Made by a program: the position numbers and the translations under genes
Shown: positions 33,063 to 41,869 of the stretch, piece after piece
How the letters are laid out: every line of letters starts with the position of its first letter
Position numbering within the stretch: the first letter of the stretch is position 1
The notes under the pieces: model-generated
The model's input: the letters and a program-made list of their open reading frames with translations, nothing else
Database searches by the model: none
Told to the model about the DNA's origin: nothing
Assembly: GCF_000152825.2 (NCBI RefSeq)
Contig: NC_014414.1
Coordinates: 2,768,501-2,832,500 of the forward strand
DNA length: 64,000 nt
DNA from: Parvularcula bermudensis HTCC2503
Lineage (GTDB): Bacteria; Pseudomonadota; Alphaproteobacteria; Caulobacterales; Parvularculaceae
Direction: 5' to 3'

Positions 33063-34773
33063 CCCTAAAATGTGCGTCGCAACACACAGAATAGCAACCG
33101 CCCCGCCTCGATGAGGGCGGGGCAGCCGTCTGAGCATCTGGTCGCCCCCCCCCGCCCCTACTCCGCGCGACGGCGAGACCCTGATCGTCCTCGACCGTCA
33201 CGACCCGCCTCACGGCCTTTCCTGTCCGACCCTTCGGCAGCATCAAGACACCAGCAATCGTCAGGGCCCCCATCACCAGCATCGTAAGGTCGACACCGGC
33301 AGCCGCGATGTGGTTCGAGAACAGGCCCGTCACGAACAGGTCACCGGTCGTTGCAGTGTTCAGTACGGGAATGGCTGCCAGCAGGCCCCCCGTGGCCAGC
33401 AGCAGATCCTTGGTCGCCCGGTAGTCGTTGCCGCGAAGGAAGGCATAGATAAGCCCTGCGCCCCAGACCGTGAAATAGCTCCAACCGATCATGGCGATCC
33501 GTCCGTCCGGCGCCACAGGGATCAGTCGATCAGCATAGAAGATCGCCGCGCTTGCCAGCGGCAGGCCGCAGGTCACGCCCACGGTCAGCTTGCTGATGGC
33601 CTTGTACACTAGCGGCGAGCGCCTCCCCTCATTGCCATGCAAACGCCGCTCGACCCACATCATCAGCCCCAGGGCGGTGATGATAGCGAGCGACAGGCCG
33701 AGCGCGAGATAAAGGAATTTGAGGGCGATCCCGCCATAGGTCCCGTAGTGCAGCGGCGTCATGGCGTTCAGAACACGGTTGGCGGGCGTGACGTTTTCCA
33801 TGGCTCCGCCGTCGATGCGCTCACCAGTCACCGCATCGACGCGGTAGCCCTCGATCTGCGCCAATTCCGTATCCGCATCGAAATAGAGGTCATAGGTGGC
33901 GGTCTCGTCACCCCAATTTGTGACAATTAGGTATCGTAGCGGATTGCCGCTTTCGGGGTGCGTTCGGTCCTGAAAGTCATCCACCGACATCATCTGAGCC
34001 GCCACGCCGGCGCGTTCCTCAGGCGTGCCGAGGACCGCATCGAACAGCGCTTCGGTGTCGCCCTTGAAGGTGAGCAGCGCGATAGCCGGGGCGAGCAAGG
34101 TCACGACACCAATGACCGCCCCGGTCAGCCCGATCATGGTGTAGAAGGGCAGCCCCCAGAGCCCCAGCACTTTATGGGTGTCCTGCCATTTTAGACGCAT
34201 GGAGCGGAAGAAGCGTAAGGTGAAGAGCTCCTGCAGGATCTTGGTGTGCGCGACCACGCCCGAGATGATCGACAGGAGGAGGATCACCCCTGCAATGCCG
34301 ACGACGCCGCGGCCCACCGTCGTGCCGCCGAGGGAGGCCGGCCACATCAGTTCCCGGTGGAAATCCACGAGCCAATGCGAGAGGCCATGGCCGCGGTCCG
34401 CGATCGGCGCGCCGGTCTGGGTCTCCCATCGCTGCTCGACGAAAATATGCTCGTGGCCACCATCCTCCGTGTGGAGCTCATATTCGATAGCGCCGGTGTA
34501 ATAAGGCTCGATGGGCGTCGGATAGGACAGCCGCGCGAACTCGATCTCCGCATCGGGACCCGCCTGCTCCGCCACCCAGGACGTGAACGTCGCATCGATC
34601 GGCGCCGGGTTCTCCGCCAGCGGCAGGCGACGCGCCGGATCTTCCCAAGTGTGAAGTTCATGCCCGAACAGCGCTGCGCAGCCGGTGAAGGCCACGATAA
34701 ACACGAACAATCCGAGCACGATACCAGACCAGGAATGAAGATCGTAGTTTCGCTTGTGTCTCGCCTGGTCCAT
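32908..34773 (-). CDS. PepSY-associated transmembrane protein (iron-regulated), 3' end uncertain
   Basis: A 621-residue inner-membrane protein of the PepSY_TM family ([20 protein letters not shown]-like N-terminus with the HxWxG box, a periplasmic PepSY region, [20 protein letters not shown], then a four-helix end near [15 protein letters not shown] at ~535). These proteins accompany siderophore TonB receptors and may reduce or release iron. The normal family end is near residue 550; the last ~55 residues run through a G9 tract (33145-33153 as C) and into moaA in another frame. With one more G the frame would stop near 33066. It is the last gene after the TonB receptor and two small membrane proteins. 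Confidence 0.8.
   Translation of the reverse strand: MDQARHKRNYDLHSWSGIVLGLFVFIVAFTGCAALFGHELHTWEDPARRLPLAENPAPIDATFTSWVAEQAGPDAEIEFARLSYPTPIEPYYTGAIEYELHTEDGGHEHIFVEQRWETQTGAPIADRGHGLSHWLVDFHRELMWPASLGGTTVGRGVVGIAGVILLLSIISGVVAHTKILQELFTLRFFRSMRLKWQDTHKVLGLWGLPFYTMIGLTGAVIGVVTLLAPAIALLTFKGDTEALFDAVLGTPEERAGVAAQMMSVDDFQDRTHPESGNPLRYLIVTNWGDETATYDLYFDADTELAQIEGYRVDAVTGERIDGGAMENVTPANRVLNAMTPLHYGTYGGIALKFLYLALGLSLAIITALGLMMWVERRLHGNEGRRSPLVYKAISKLTVGVTCGLPLASAAIFYADRLIPVAPDGRIAMIGWSYFTVWGAGLIYAFLRGNDYRATKDLLLATGGLLAAIPVLNTATTGDLFVTGLFSNHIAAAGVDLTMLVMGALTIAGVLMLPKGRTGKAVRRVVTVEDDQGLAVARSRGGGGRPDAQTAAPPSSRRGGCYSVCCDAHFRDERDLPFPADGSIRAGNHLSAPVRDGPVRPPLHLLHGRADDVPAARGASHD
33100..33123. terminator. 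GC-rich hairpin between PepSY gene and moaA
   Basis: GCCCCGCC and GGCGGGGC form an 8-bp stem with an 8-nt loop just upstream of moaA. No T-run follows on either strand. It could limit read-through from the iron operon into the moa operon. Confidence 0.35.
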
Positions 34774-34777
34774 GGCG

Positions 34778-35098
34778 TCACCCCACCACCGGTTCGAAGA
34801 AGAAGACGATAGTGCCGCACACGGCGGTAACGCCGAGCAGGGCCGCGGCGACCCGCCAGGCGCGCTTTTCCCAATAGGTCCAGAATTGCAGGCCCGCCCA
34901 GATCAGCGGCACAGCGAGCGTCAGCCATAGCGCCTTTTCCGAGAAGGCCCCCGGCAATACATCAAGTGCCGCCGCGCCGATGAAGAGTGTAGCGATGAGC
35001 GACCACAAAATGACGCTGGTCAGCCGCGGCGCCTTCCATGTGGCCACGCCCAGACCAATGACGATCACGGCCACGATACCGAGAACGATGGGGCTCAT
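34778..35098 (-). CDS. Small membrane protein in siderophore-uptake operon (DUF3649-like position)
   Basis: A 106-residue protein with three or four hydrophobic helices (MSPIVLGIVAVIVIGLGVAT, SVILWSLIATLFIGAAALDV, LWLTLAVPLIWAGLQFWTYW). Start ATG 35098 overlaps the stop of the preceding gene by 4 bp; the longer open frame to 35356 is in conflict with that gene. In similar iron operons a DUF3649-type protein lies between DUF3325 and PepSY proteins, but I cannot confirm the family from motifs. It begins four bases before the PepSY gene region, so co-translation is likely. Confidence 0.65.
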   Translation of the reverse strand: MSPIVLGIVAVIVIGLGVATWKAPRLTSVILWSLIATLFIGAAALDVLPGAFSEKALWLTLAVPLIWAGLQFWTYWEKRAWRVAAALLGVTAVCGTIVFFFEPVVG

Positions 35099-35439
35099 GC
35101 CGTCCCTCCCGTCATCATCAGCGCGCCGACCATGACCGCGCCCGCTATGCCGAAAGCGCCGACCCACCACTGGCTCTTGGGAAACCGTGCCGCGACGAGG
35201 AGAGCGATGAAGGCGGCAAAGCTCAACCAACCGAACCAGAGCGGAACACCCCGCTCCCACCCCATTGGCTGGGCGAGAAGCCATAGCGCAATCGTCGCAA
35301 GCCCCCAGCCAACGACCTTCAGCCCGAACCGGGCGGGCGCTGAGTCCTTGACCCAACCGAAAGAGGCACGACGCTCATGCGCCTCAATCCAGAGGACCGT
35401 GGCGATGAGAAGAAGCGAGACCGCAAGCAGCGTCGTCAT
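35095..35439 (-). CDS. DUF3325-like small membrane protein
   Basis: A 114-residue protein with three predicted helices: MTTLLAVSLLLIATVLWIEA followed by the polar HERRASFG segment, FGLKVVGWGLATIALWLLAQ and LWFGWLSFAAFIALLVAA. Layout and position, directly after a TonB receptor and before PepSY, match DUF3325 proteins of siderophore-uptake operons. It starts nine bases after the receptor stop. Function in the family is unknown; participation in iron release at the inner membrane is inferred from context. Confidence 0.68.
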   Translation of the reverse strand: MTTLLAVSLLLIATVLWIEAHERRASFGWVKDSAPARFGLKVVGWGLATIALWLLAQPMGWERGVPLWFGWLSFAAFIALLVAARFPKSQWWVGAFGIAGAVMVGALMMTGGTA

Positions 35440-35447
35440 GGCCCCCC

Positions 35448-37619
35448 CTAAAAATCGAAGTCGAGCCGGACGGCGTAGGTCCGCTCCGCCCCCAGGCGGG
35501 AGAACTCGTCACCGGGCGAAATGACGTTCAACGAGGTGAAGTACTGCTCGTCGAGCGCGTTCTTCACATAGGCACTCAGCTGCATATTCTCCGAGAACTG
35601 ATAGCCAAGCCGAGCATTCACCAACATGCGCTCGCCGAATTCGTTGACATCGAAGTTCTCGTTATCCTGATACATTTTGGACTGATGATTGACATCGACG
35701 CCGCCGAAGAGCCCGCTCGGGTGGCGGTAGTCCATCCCGGCATTGAGCGACCAGCGAGGGGCGAACGGAAATCTGTTGCCAGAGAAATTTTCCTGATTGC
35801 TCTCGCTATCGGGCAAATCCGGGTCGTAATTCGCGTTCGGGAAATCATCGAACTCAGTATGCGAATACCCAAGGCCTCCATAGACGAGGAGGTCAGGCGT
35901 GACCTCGACAGCCATATCGGTCTCGAAACCATAAAGCGTTGACTCCCCGGCATTGATCGTCGTGAAAAAGGTTGGGAAGTCCGGGACCGGCTCGTTGACC
36001 TGCTGATCGCGCCAGTCGGCATAAAAGACGTTCGTGTTCCACTGGATCCGGCCGTCGAGGAAATTCGTCCGTGCCGCCAATTCGTAGTTCCAGAGAAATT
36101 CAGGTTCAAACCGGTCGATACTGCCGTTAAGGGTAAGGATCTGCGCGCCCCCCGCGCGGTAAGCGCGTTGGACGACAAAGGACAGTGTCGCATTCGGATG
36201 GGCTTCCCACCGCACACCGCCTTTCGGCAACCACGCCTCATAGGACGCGTCGACCTCACTGGTTTCTTCGCCGAGCAGGGCTTCGAGAAATTCAAAGCCA
36301 GCAGGCAGCGGCGGATTAGCGATGGACGTGATGGCCGTCGCCACGCTGTCCTGCTCTTCCTTGTCGTAGCGCAAGCCAAAGAGGAGATCTATTGACGGCG
36401 TCATCTCGTACTCGCCGTCAAAAAAGCCGGCGTAATTCGTCGTCTCGTTGCTGTTGGCCGAGACCCGGGAAACGAGAATAGTGGCGGGCAGGCTCGGATC
36501 GACGATCGTGGCCGGGACAATGAAGCTGTCGTTGAACCCATCTTCATTCGTAAAATAATAAAAACCGAGGACACCCTCGAAACGGTCCCCCAGATATTTC
36601 GCTCTGAATTCTTCGGACCAGGCTTCATCCACTCCCGTACGATCGAGGGCCGCGATCGGGGCTGATGTGTTGTCGAAATCCTCCTGCCGGGTGTAATCTG
36701 TGTCCTGATAGGTCGTGATCGACTGAAGCTCGATCCGGTCGGAAAGCCGCCATGTGGCGTTGATCGACTGGATGAAAGTCTCGGTCCCCTCGAGGCCGGG
36801 CGTGTCATAATCGACCTCGCGGATAACGTCGCCCGCATCAAGTGGCTGACCCGGAACCCCATTGGTCGGATCGACATTGTCTTCGCCGGCGAAGTTCTCC
36901 GTGTAGGACGATGTCGAGATGATCGAGATCCTATCCGTCGGCTCGAACAGGAGCTTGAAGCGTCCAGTCTTCAGCTCGGCGGCATCGGCCTCTTCATTGA
37001 GGAACGTGTTGAAGATGAAGCCGTCGCTTTCGCGATAATTGGCCGCGGCGCGGAAAGCCAGCTTGTCCTCAATGATCGGCCCCCCAACGGCCACGGCGCC
37101 CTGGGCAACGCCATTGTTGCCCGCCTCGGCCCGCACTCTGACGTCCCAGTCATAGGTCGGGTCCTGGGTCCGAACATAGATCGCCCCGGCAAGCGCGTTC
37201 CGACCGAAATTGGTCGATTGCGGTCCGCGATAGACTTCGACCTGCCCGAGGTCCCAGCTATCAAGGGGGCCGAAGAAGGTGGTGAAGTTTCCGAGGGGCG
37301 AATCATCCACATAGACCGTAAGGGTCGCGCCGTTGCCCGCGATCCCGCGCTGGTCGATCCCTCGGATCGCGAAACCGAGGCCGCCAAACGATGAGGTCAC
37401 GTTCGGGATGCGATCGACCACGTCATAGAGGTTGACGATCGGCTCACGGAGAATTTCTTCGCTGGTCGTCACATCGACGCTGGAGGTGACCTGATCGAGG
37501 GACTGCTCGATCTTCTGGCCCTGGACGACGATGACATCCCCGTCGCCCTGCGATTGGGCCGCGGCACTCGCCGCCCCCAACAACGCAAGCCCCGATGCGG
37601 CCCCCAACAGACGCTTCAT
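35448..37619 (-). CDS. TonB-dependent receptor, probable ferric-siderophore type
   Basis: A 723-residue outer-membrane receptor. Signal peptide MKRLLGAASGLALLGAASAA; TonB box-like region VIVVQGQKIEQSLDQVTSSV; plug domain with FGGLGFAIRGIDQRG and VEVYRGPQSTNFGRNALAGA (residues about 75-160); then a 22-strand barrel ending in aromatic YAVRLDFDF. ATG 37619 has AGGAG seven bases upstream; the GTG at 37625 is too close to it. It heads an operon with two small membrane proteins and PepSY, and two Fur-like boxes precede it. The ligand cannot be told from sequence. Confidence 0.88.
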   Translation of the reverse strand: MKRLLGAASGLALLGAASAAAQSQGDGDVIVVQGQKIEQSLDQVTSSVDVTTSEEILREPIVNLYDVVDRIPNVTSSFGGLGFAIRGIDQRGIAGNGATLTVYVDDSPLGNFTTFFGPLDSWDLGQVEVYRGPQSTNFGRNALAGAIYVRTQDPTYDWDVRVRAEAGNNGVAQGAVAVGGPIIEDKLAFRAAANYRESDGFIFNTFLNEEADAAELKTGRFKLLFEPTDRISIISTSSYTENFAGEDNVDPTNGVPGQPLDAGDVIREVDYDTPGLEGTETFIQSINATWRLSDRIELQSITTYQDTDYTRQEDFDNTSAPIAALDRTGVDEAWSEEFRAKYLGDRFEGVLGFYYFTNEDGFNDSFIVPATIVDPSLPATILVSRVSANSNETTNYAGFFDGEYEMTPSIDLLFGLRYDKEEQDSVATAITSIANPPLPAGFEFLEALLGEETSEVDASYEAWLPKGGVRWEAHPNATLSFVVQRAYRAGGAQILTLNGSIDRFEPEFLWNYELAARTNFLDGRIQWNTNVFYADWRDQQVNEPVPDFPTFFTTINAGESTLYGFETDMAVEVTPDLLVYGGLGYSHTEFDDFPNANYDPDLPDSESNQENFSGNRFPFAPRWSLNAGMDYRHPSGLFGGVDVNHQSKMYQDNENFDVNEFGERMLVNARLGYQFSENMQLSAYVKNALDEQYFTSLNVISPGDEFSRLGAERTYAVRLDFDF

Positions 37620-37633
37620 ACCCACACTCCTAA

Positions 37634-37651
37634 ATTGATTTTCATTCGCAG
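37634..37651. promoter_or_regulatory. Fur-like operator 1 upstream of TonB receptor (35448-37619)
   Basis: Reverse-strand CTGCGAATGAAAATCAAT keeps the TGCGAAT half of the motif and the TCAAT end. It lies 15 bases before the start codon, so binding would also cover the ribosome site region. Confidence 0.5.
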
Positions 37652-37674
37652 TAGCGAACGATATTGAGATTGTA

Positions 37675-37692
37675 AATAAGAGTTATTCGCAA
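37675..37692. promoter_or_regulatory. Fur-like operator 2 upstream of TonB receptor (35448-37619)
   Basis: Reverse-strand TTGCGAATAACTCTTATT closely matches the operators at 9286-9303 and 40419-40436. It lies about 55 bases upstream of the receptor start, a normal promoter position. Confidence 0.65.
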
Positions 37693-37778
37693 CAAATCGC
37701 CCCTCCCCGTCATGTCGACCCGTGTAAACGCGGCGGTTGCGATACCGCCGCGGGAAAGAACCGCTACGCTCACCCTGC

Positions 37779-38246
37779 CTATCGAAAGGCCAGCGTCACC
37801 CCATCTTCGACGGCTCGGGCCTCGTGCGGGGCCTCAAACGCCAGGCCGTGGCCGGCAAAACTGTCCGCGATGCGGATCACCAGATCGGTCAGTCGTCGCG
37901 GGACGGGGCCGGCGGGAAGCCAGGAGAGGTGCGCGTCGAGGGCCGCCGCGTCCCACGCCTGCGCCGCCACGAAACCGCATGCGACAGACACCTCGTCCCA
38001 GGTCATGCGACCAGAGCCCGGTGGAGAGAGGCTGATCCGGCGAGCCTCCACATGCCCCATGACCCGCGTGAAAAACAGGAGGTCGGCCAGCACCGCGCCG
38101 GCCTCCTCCCCCAGGGCCGTGCGGAACCCGGTCTGGACACAGCAACAGTCCGTTCGGCCAAAGGCATGGGCGCGGAACCCGAAAATGGCGAGCCCGGTCG
38201 CGGGGCCGAGATCGGGGAGGAAAACGTCCGAGAATCGATGGTCCAT
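37779..38246 (-). CDS. Conserved-looking protein of unknown function in heme-uptake operon
   Basis: A 155-residue soluble protein I do not recognise. No signal peptide or membrane segment is seen. Notable features are a Cys triplet in FGRTDCCCVQTGFRTALGE (about residues 31-49), a middle part LADLLFFTRVMGHVEARRIS, and GPVPRRLTDLVIRIADSFAG near the end. It starts 30 bases after the stop of the heme-type TonB receptor and in the same direction, so it is co-transcribed and Fur-controlled. A role in cytosolic heme or iron handling is only inferred from that. Codon and base use match the neighbours. Confidence 0.65.
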   Translation of the reverse strand: MDHRFSDVFLPDLGPATGLAIFGFRAHAFGRTDCCCVQTGFRTALGEEAGAVLADLLFFTRVMGHVEARRISLSPPGSGRMTWDEVSVACGFVAAQAWDAAALDAHLSWLPAGPVPRRLTDLVIRIADSFAGHGLAFEAPHEARAVEDGVTLAFR

Positions 38247-38276
38247 GAGGCAGACTCGCTTTCGTTCCGAGTTCGA

Positions 38277-40403
38277 TCAGTAGGCGATGCGATAGGCGAT
38301 CGACGCCTTGTAATTCCGCCCCGGCTCCGAGACGTCTTCAAAGACCCGCTCGAAGTCCTCCTCTGTCACGTTGTCGACGCCGAGATCGACGCGGAAGCTA
38401 TCGGCAAAGGGCGGCACCCAGGTGGCGTAGAGGTCGAGTACCGTATACCCGTCGCGCTCTTCGGCGATCTCCAATTCGCCGTCGACGAGGTCACGCCGGG
38501 TGAACTCATCGGCCACCTGAAGGCGGGTGCCGAAGGTCGCGCCGATCCCCTGGGTCCGGTACCCAAGATCGAGCGCCAGCCGGCCCGGTGTCAACGTACC
38601 GAGATCGGCGCCGGTGGCCTCATCCTCTCCGTCGATGCTCGAATAGGAGAGATAGCCGTAGAAAAGGTCCGAATCGTAGCGCGCCTCGAGCTCGGTTCCC
38701 GTGAGCCCCGCGTCGGCGACATTCGCCGATTCCGTTGTCCCGGCGGTACACGGAAAGAAGGGCGGCGCGAAACAGGTCGGATCGAAGGCGACATCGACGG
38801 AAAGATTGATGAGGTTCTCCACATCGCTTTCGAAACGGCTGAGCTTCGCCTGGAACCGGTCGCCTTGGGTGATGACGCTAGCAAAATCGAGCGCGATGCC
38901 GACCTCTGTCGTCGCCGTCTTCTCCGGCTCAAGGTCCGGGTTCGGAATGAAATTGTTGTTCACGAAGGTGAAGTTGGGCGGCATGCCAGCAGGGTCGAAC
39001 AGGATCGGGTGCGGCAGCGGGAAGTGCACGCCGTCGAGATAAAGCTCGTTCAGAGACGGGGCGCGAAAGCCTTCGGAATAGCTGCCGAAGACCCGGAACC
39101 AGTCCGAGGGCCCATAGCTCGCGGCGATCCGGGGAGAGACGGCCTCATCTTCATTGTCCGTGCCTGCGGCCTCCGAGCTGTTCTTGAAACTGTCGAACCG
39201 GACACCAGGAATGACGATCAATTCTCCCGGTAACCCGAGGGGCCGATCGAGGATGGCCTCAAGCTGCCCGAAAACGCCGACAAACTCCGCCGAACCGTTC
39301 GGTACGCCGCCGCGGGTGAAGTCTTCGGTCTGGTCGTCGGTTCCGATTTGTTTGTCCTCGAACCAGTCACCGCCGATTGTCGCCGTCAGATCGAGGCCGC
39401 CGAGGGTGAAGCGGGATGCATTGCGCAGGCTGATACCGGTCGTCTCCACGTCGCGGGTCAGAAGTTGAGGGACGCTGTCGTCGAATTCGTCGACGGTGGT
39501 TTCGGTCCAGTAGGCGGTCAGCCGCGCATCGATCAGGTCGCTTGACGGGTTGAAGGCCGCAGCGATCCGAAAGGTATCGGTGACAATCTCCTTCTCGACA
39601 TTGATCGCCCCATCATCGAGCCCGCTTGTCCCCTGGCCGTTGTTCGGCTCAATCGCCGTGTTGTCGAAGCGTTGCCACGACGCCTCCAGCGTCAGGGCGT
39701 CCGTCGCGGTGAAGCTACCCTTGAGAAGGCCGGTCAGAATGTCATCATCCGAGGGCAGATCGGCACCGGACCCCAAAGTAATGTCGCCGGACTGGCGCAA
39801 GGTAAGGCTCGCGAGCCCATCGAGCCGACCTTGGCGCCCGAATAGCGTGACCGTCCCCGCCCCCTCTTCGTTCACGCTTTGATAGCCCGCGCGGAAGCGT
39901 GCACCGAAGGTCTCGTCCGCTGTCAGAAGATCATCGGCATCGACCGTCTCGAACGCGAGCACGCCGCCGACGGCGCCGGTCCCGTAAAGGGCAGAGGCCG
40001 GCCCGCGAACGACTTCGGCCCGGGCGATGAGGTCGGGATCGAGGAAGAAGCGCCCGTCATGGGCGGACAGGAAGGATTGCCGCGCGCCGTCGAGGAGAAC
40101 GAGGACGTTCTGCCCGGAGAGCCCCCGCAAAGTGGGCACCTCTCCCGTCCGCCGCGGCCCGCCGCTGAACTGAAGCCCCGGCACATCGCGCAATGCGTCC
40201 GACACCGTCGAGACCAGACGCGCATCGATCTCGGACCGGTCGATGACCGACACCTGACCGGGATAGTCGATCGCGGGAATGGGATTCGATGTTCCGTAGA
40301 CGGTGATGACATCGTCCTCCGGCGCGTCCTCTTCGTTTTGAGCGAATGCCGTTGCGGCGAACGCCAGTCCGGACACGGACACAATCAAAGCAGCCTTCAT
40401 CAT
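38277..40403 (-). CDS. TonB-dependent receptor, heme/hemoglobin type
   Basis: A 708-residue outer-membrane receptor. Signal peptide MKAALIVSVSGLAFAATAFA; TonB box region DDVITVYGTSNPIP; plug with VSVIDRSEIDARLVSTVSDA and VEVVRGPASALYGTGAVGGV; barrel with the hemoglobin-receptor-type EGFRAPSLNELYLDG and a terminal ASIAYRIAY. The start follows GGGGTGG; ATGs at 40403 and 40400 are adjacent. It diverges from the DUF6607 gene, and a HmuTUV heme ABC system follows 1.5 kb away, so heme is the likely substrate. Two Fur-like boxes lie between the divergent starts. Confidence 0.87.
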   Translation of the reverse strand: MMKAALIVSVSGLAFAATAFAQNEEDAPEDDVITVYGTSNPIPAIDYPGQVSVIDRSEIDARLVSTVSDALRDVPGLQFSGGPRRTGEVPTLRGLSGQNVLVLLDGARQSFLSAHDGRFFLDPDLIARAEVVRGPASALYGTGAVGGVLAFETVDADDLLTADETFGARFRAGYQSVNEEGAGTVTLFGRQGRLDGLASLTLRQSGDITLGSGADLPSDDDILTGLLKGSFTATDALTLEASWQRFDNTAIEPNNGQGTSGLDDGAINVEKEIVTDTFRIAAAFNPSSDLIDARLTAYWTETTVDEFDDSVPQLLTRDVETTGISLRNASRFTLGGLDLTATIGGDWFEDKQIGTDDQTEDFTRGGVPNGSAEFVGVFGQLEAILDRPLGLPGELIVIPGVRFDSFKNSSEAAGTDNEDEAVSPRIAASYGPSDWFRVFGSYSEGFRAPSLNELYLDGVHFPLPHPILFDPAGMPPNFTFVNNNFIPNPDLEPEKTATTEVGIALDFASVITQGDRFQAKLSRFESDVENLINLSVDVAFDPTCFAPPFFPCTAGTTESANVADAGLTGTELEARYDSDLFYGYLSYSSIDGEDEATGADLGTLTPGRLALDLGYRTQGIGATFGTRLQVADEFTRRDLVDGELEIAEERDGYTVLDLYATWVPPFADSFRVDLGVDNVTEEDFERVFEDVSEPGRNYKASIAYRIAY

Positions 40404-40418
40404 CGAACCACCCCTTAC

Positions 40419-40436
40419 TTGCGAATGACTCTCAAT
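40419..40436. promoter_or_regulatory. Fur-like operator upstream of heme receptor
   Basis: TTGCGAATGACTCTCAAT lies 15 bases before the receptor start on the reverse strand. It is one of the two best matches to the motif shared by the iron genes of this window. Confidence 0.7.
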
Positions 40437-40465
40437 CACATTTCATACTCGATCGAGGATTGCAA

Positions 40466-40483
40466 CTGCGAATCATTCTCGTT
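40466..40483. promoter_or_regulatory. Fur-like operator upstream of DUF6607 gene
   Basis: CTGCGAATCATTCTCGTT lies 33 bases before the DUF6607 start. Its presence, separate from the receptor box, indicates that the rightward transcript is iron-controlled too. Confidence 0.65.
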
Positions 40484-40516
40484 ATTAACTTGGCATCAGC
40501 GGTGGAGGTCCCCAAA

Positions 40517-41536
40517 ATGAAAAGCCCATTCTTCCTGGCGGTTGGTGCTGCCGCCCTTTCGGCCTGTGCAACGGCACCTGAAATGGCGCCTGCCGATCCG
40601 GTCGCGCGCCCCATGACTGAAGCGCCCTCGGCGACCTTCGACCGCGACCGCGACCGCGACCGCGAGGCGATCCTCGCCATGGCGGGGACCTACAAGGTGA
40701 GCTTCGATTTCATCGAGACGGCCGCCCTTCGCCAGGGCTATGAGCTTAAAGACCGTAAGCTCTCCGGCGGCTATGAAATCGTCAAGGTGATCGAGGATCG
40801 CGGCGACTTCATCAGCCTTCAGCATATTCTCTATGTCGGCGGGGAGGACAAGTTCCCCCTCAAGCACTGGCGTCAGGACTGGCAGTACGAGCCTGAAAAG
40901 GTCCTGACGTTCATCGGCGGCAATGCCTGGACCGTGACCGAGGTCGATGCGAGCGACCGGGCGGGGGCGTGGTCTCAGGAAGTCTACCAGGTCGATGATT
41001 CCCCGCGCTATGGCGCGGTTGGCGAATGGTCCTACGAAAACGGCATTGCGGCCTGGCAGCCGGCCACGGCCTGGCGGCCCCTGCCCCGCCGAGACATGGT
41101 GAGCCGCGAGGACTATCATGCTGTCGATGCTGTGAACCGCCACGCCATTATCCCCGGCGGCTGGATCCACGAACAAGACAACACCAAGGTCGTGCTCACC
41201 AGCGGCGAGCCTGTTGCCTTGGTCCGCGAGATCGGCATCAACACCTATCGCCACACGGACGAAGTCACATCCGACGAAGTCGATGCCCATTGGGAGGCGA
41301 CCGCAGAGTACTGGGCGGGCATCCGCGCCGCTTGGGAAGCCTTTGAGGACGCAGGCGATCCTTTCGCCCTGACCCTCAAGGGCGAACCGACCGACCTCTA
41401 CACGCCGCTCCTCGACTACGCATCGAAGGTCGAGGACGGTGAGATGACCACCGAAGAGGCGTTGACCGAGGCGAAGGAAGTCATCGGCACCTATACGACC
41501 CTCACCCTTCCGCCGCTCACCGAGCGCCTGCGCTAG
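40517..41536 (+). CDS. DUF6607 family lipoprotein
   Basis: A 339-residue protein with a lipoprotein-type leader (MKSPFFLAVGAAALSACATA, lipobox LSAC), a short charged run FDRDRDRDREAIL, and a beta-rich body: AGTYKVSFDFIETAALRQGY, LQHILYVGGEDKFPLKHWRQ, SREDYHAVDAVNRHAIIPGG, WIHEQDNTKV. This pattern fits DUF6607, whose function is unknown. GGAGG stands nine bases before the ATG. It diverges from a heme-type TonB receptor, has its own Fur-like box and is followed 11 bases later by a heme-monooxygenase-like gene. A role in binding or processing heme at the outer membrane is therefore inferred. Several His and Tyr residues could serve as ligands. Confidence 0.75.
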   Translation: MKSPFFLAVGAAALSACATAPEMAPADPVARPMTEAPSATFDRDRDRDREAILAMAGTYKVSFDFIETAALRQGYELKDRKLSGGYEIVKVIEDRGDFISLQHILYVGGEDKFPLKHWRQDWQYEPEKVLTFIGGNAWTVTEVDASDRAGAWSQEVYQVDDSPRYGAVGEWSYENGIAAWQPATAWRPLPRRDMVSREDYHAVDAVNRHAIIPGGWIHEQDNTKVVLTSGEPVALVREIGINTYRHTDEVTSDEVDAHWEATAEYWAGIRAAWEAFEDAGDPFALTLKGEPTDLYTPLLDYASKVEDGEMTTEEALTEAKEVIGTYTTLTLPPLTERLR

Positions 41537-41547
41537 GAGCGCCCGCC

Positions 41548-41869
41548 ATGTATCTTGCCATGAACCGCTTTTGCATCGTTCCGGACAAGGAAGAGGCCTT
41601 CGAGACGGTCTGGCACGAGCGGGAAACGCCTCTCAAGGAGGTGCCCGGGTTCCGGGCCTTTCACCTCCTGCGCGGTCTGCAACACGATGACCACACGCTC
41701 TATGCCCCGCACCCGGTGCGGGAGAGCGAAGCGGATTTCAAGGCATGGACCCCAGTCGGAAGCCTTCCGCGCGGCCCACAAGAATGCGGGCGACAACAAG
41801 CCCGTCTATCTCGACGCTCCCGAGTTCGAGGGGTTCACCGCTGTGGACGGTGTCTCGGTCGCTCGATAG
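41548..41869 (+). pseudogene. Antibiotic-biosynthesis-monooxygenase / heme-degrading-like protein, frameshifted
   Basis: The first frame reads MYLAMNRFCIVPDKEEAFET and continues through VPGFRAFHLLRG to ESEADFKAWT. It then leaves the family; the next frame continues with SEAFRAAHKNAGDNKPVYLD and ends at 41869. Removing one C from the CCCC at 41750-41753 joins both into one ~106-residue ABM-domain protein of the HmoA/IsdG-like type, which degrade heme or carry out related oxidations. It follows the DUF6607 gene in the heme locus. Either a recent one-base insertion inactivated it or the extra C is a sequencing error. Confidence 0.82.

Noticed and set aside
32076-33068. 330-codon forward open frame opposite moaA
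   Set aside because: moaA on the reverse strand has all radical-SAM motifs; the forward frame is a shadow.
34778-35356. 192-codon form of the small membrane protein after DUF3325
   Set aside because: The first 86 codons overlap the DUF3325-like gene in another frame; the ATG at 35098 with a 4-bp overlap is the natural start.
37737-39233. 498-codon forward open frame opposite the unknown protein and the heme receptor
   Set aside because: Spans two reverse genes with signal peptide or barrel features and has no motif of its own.
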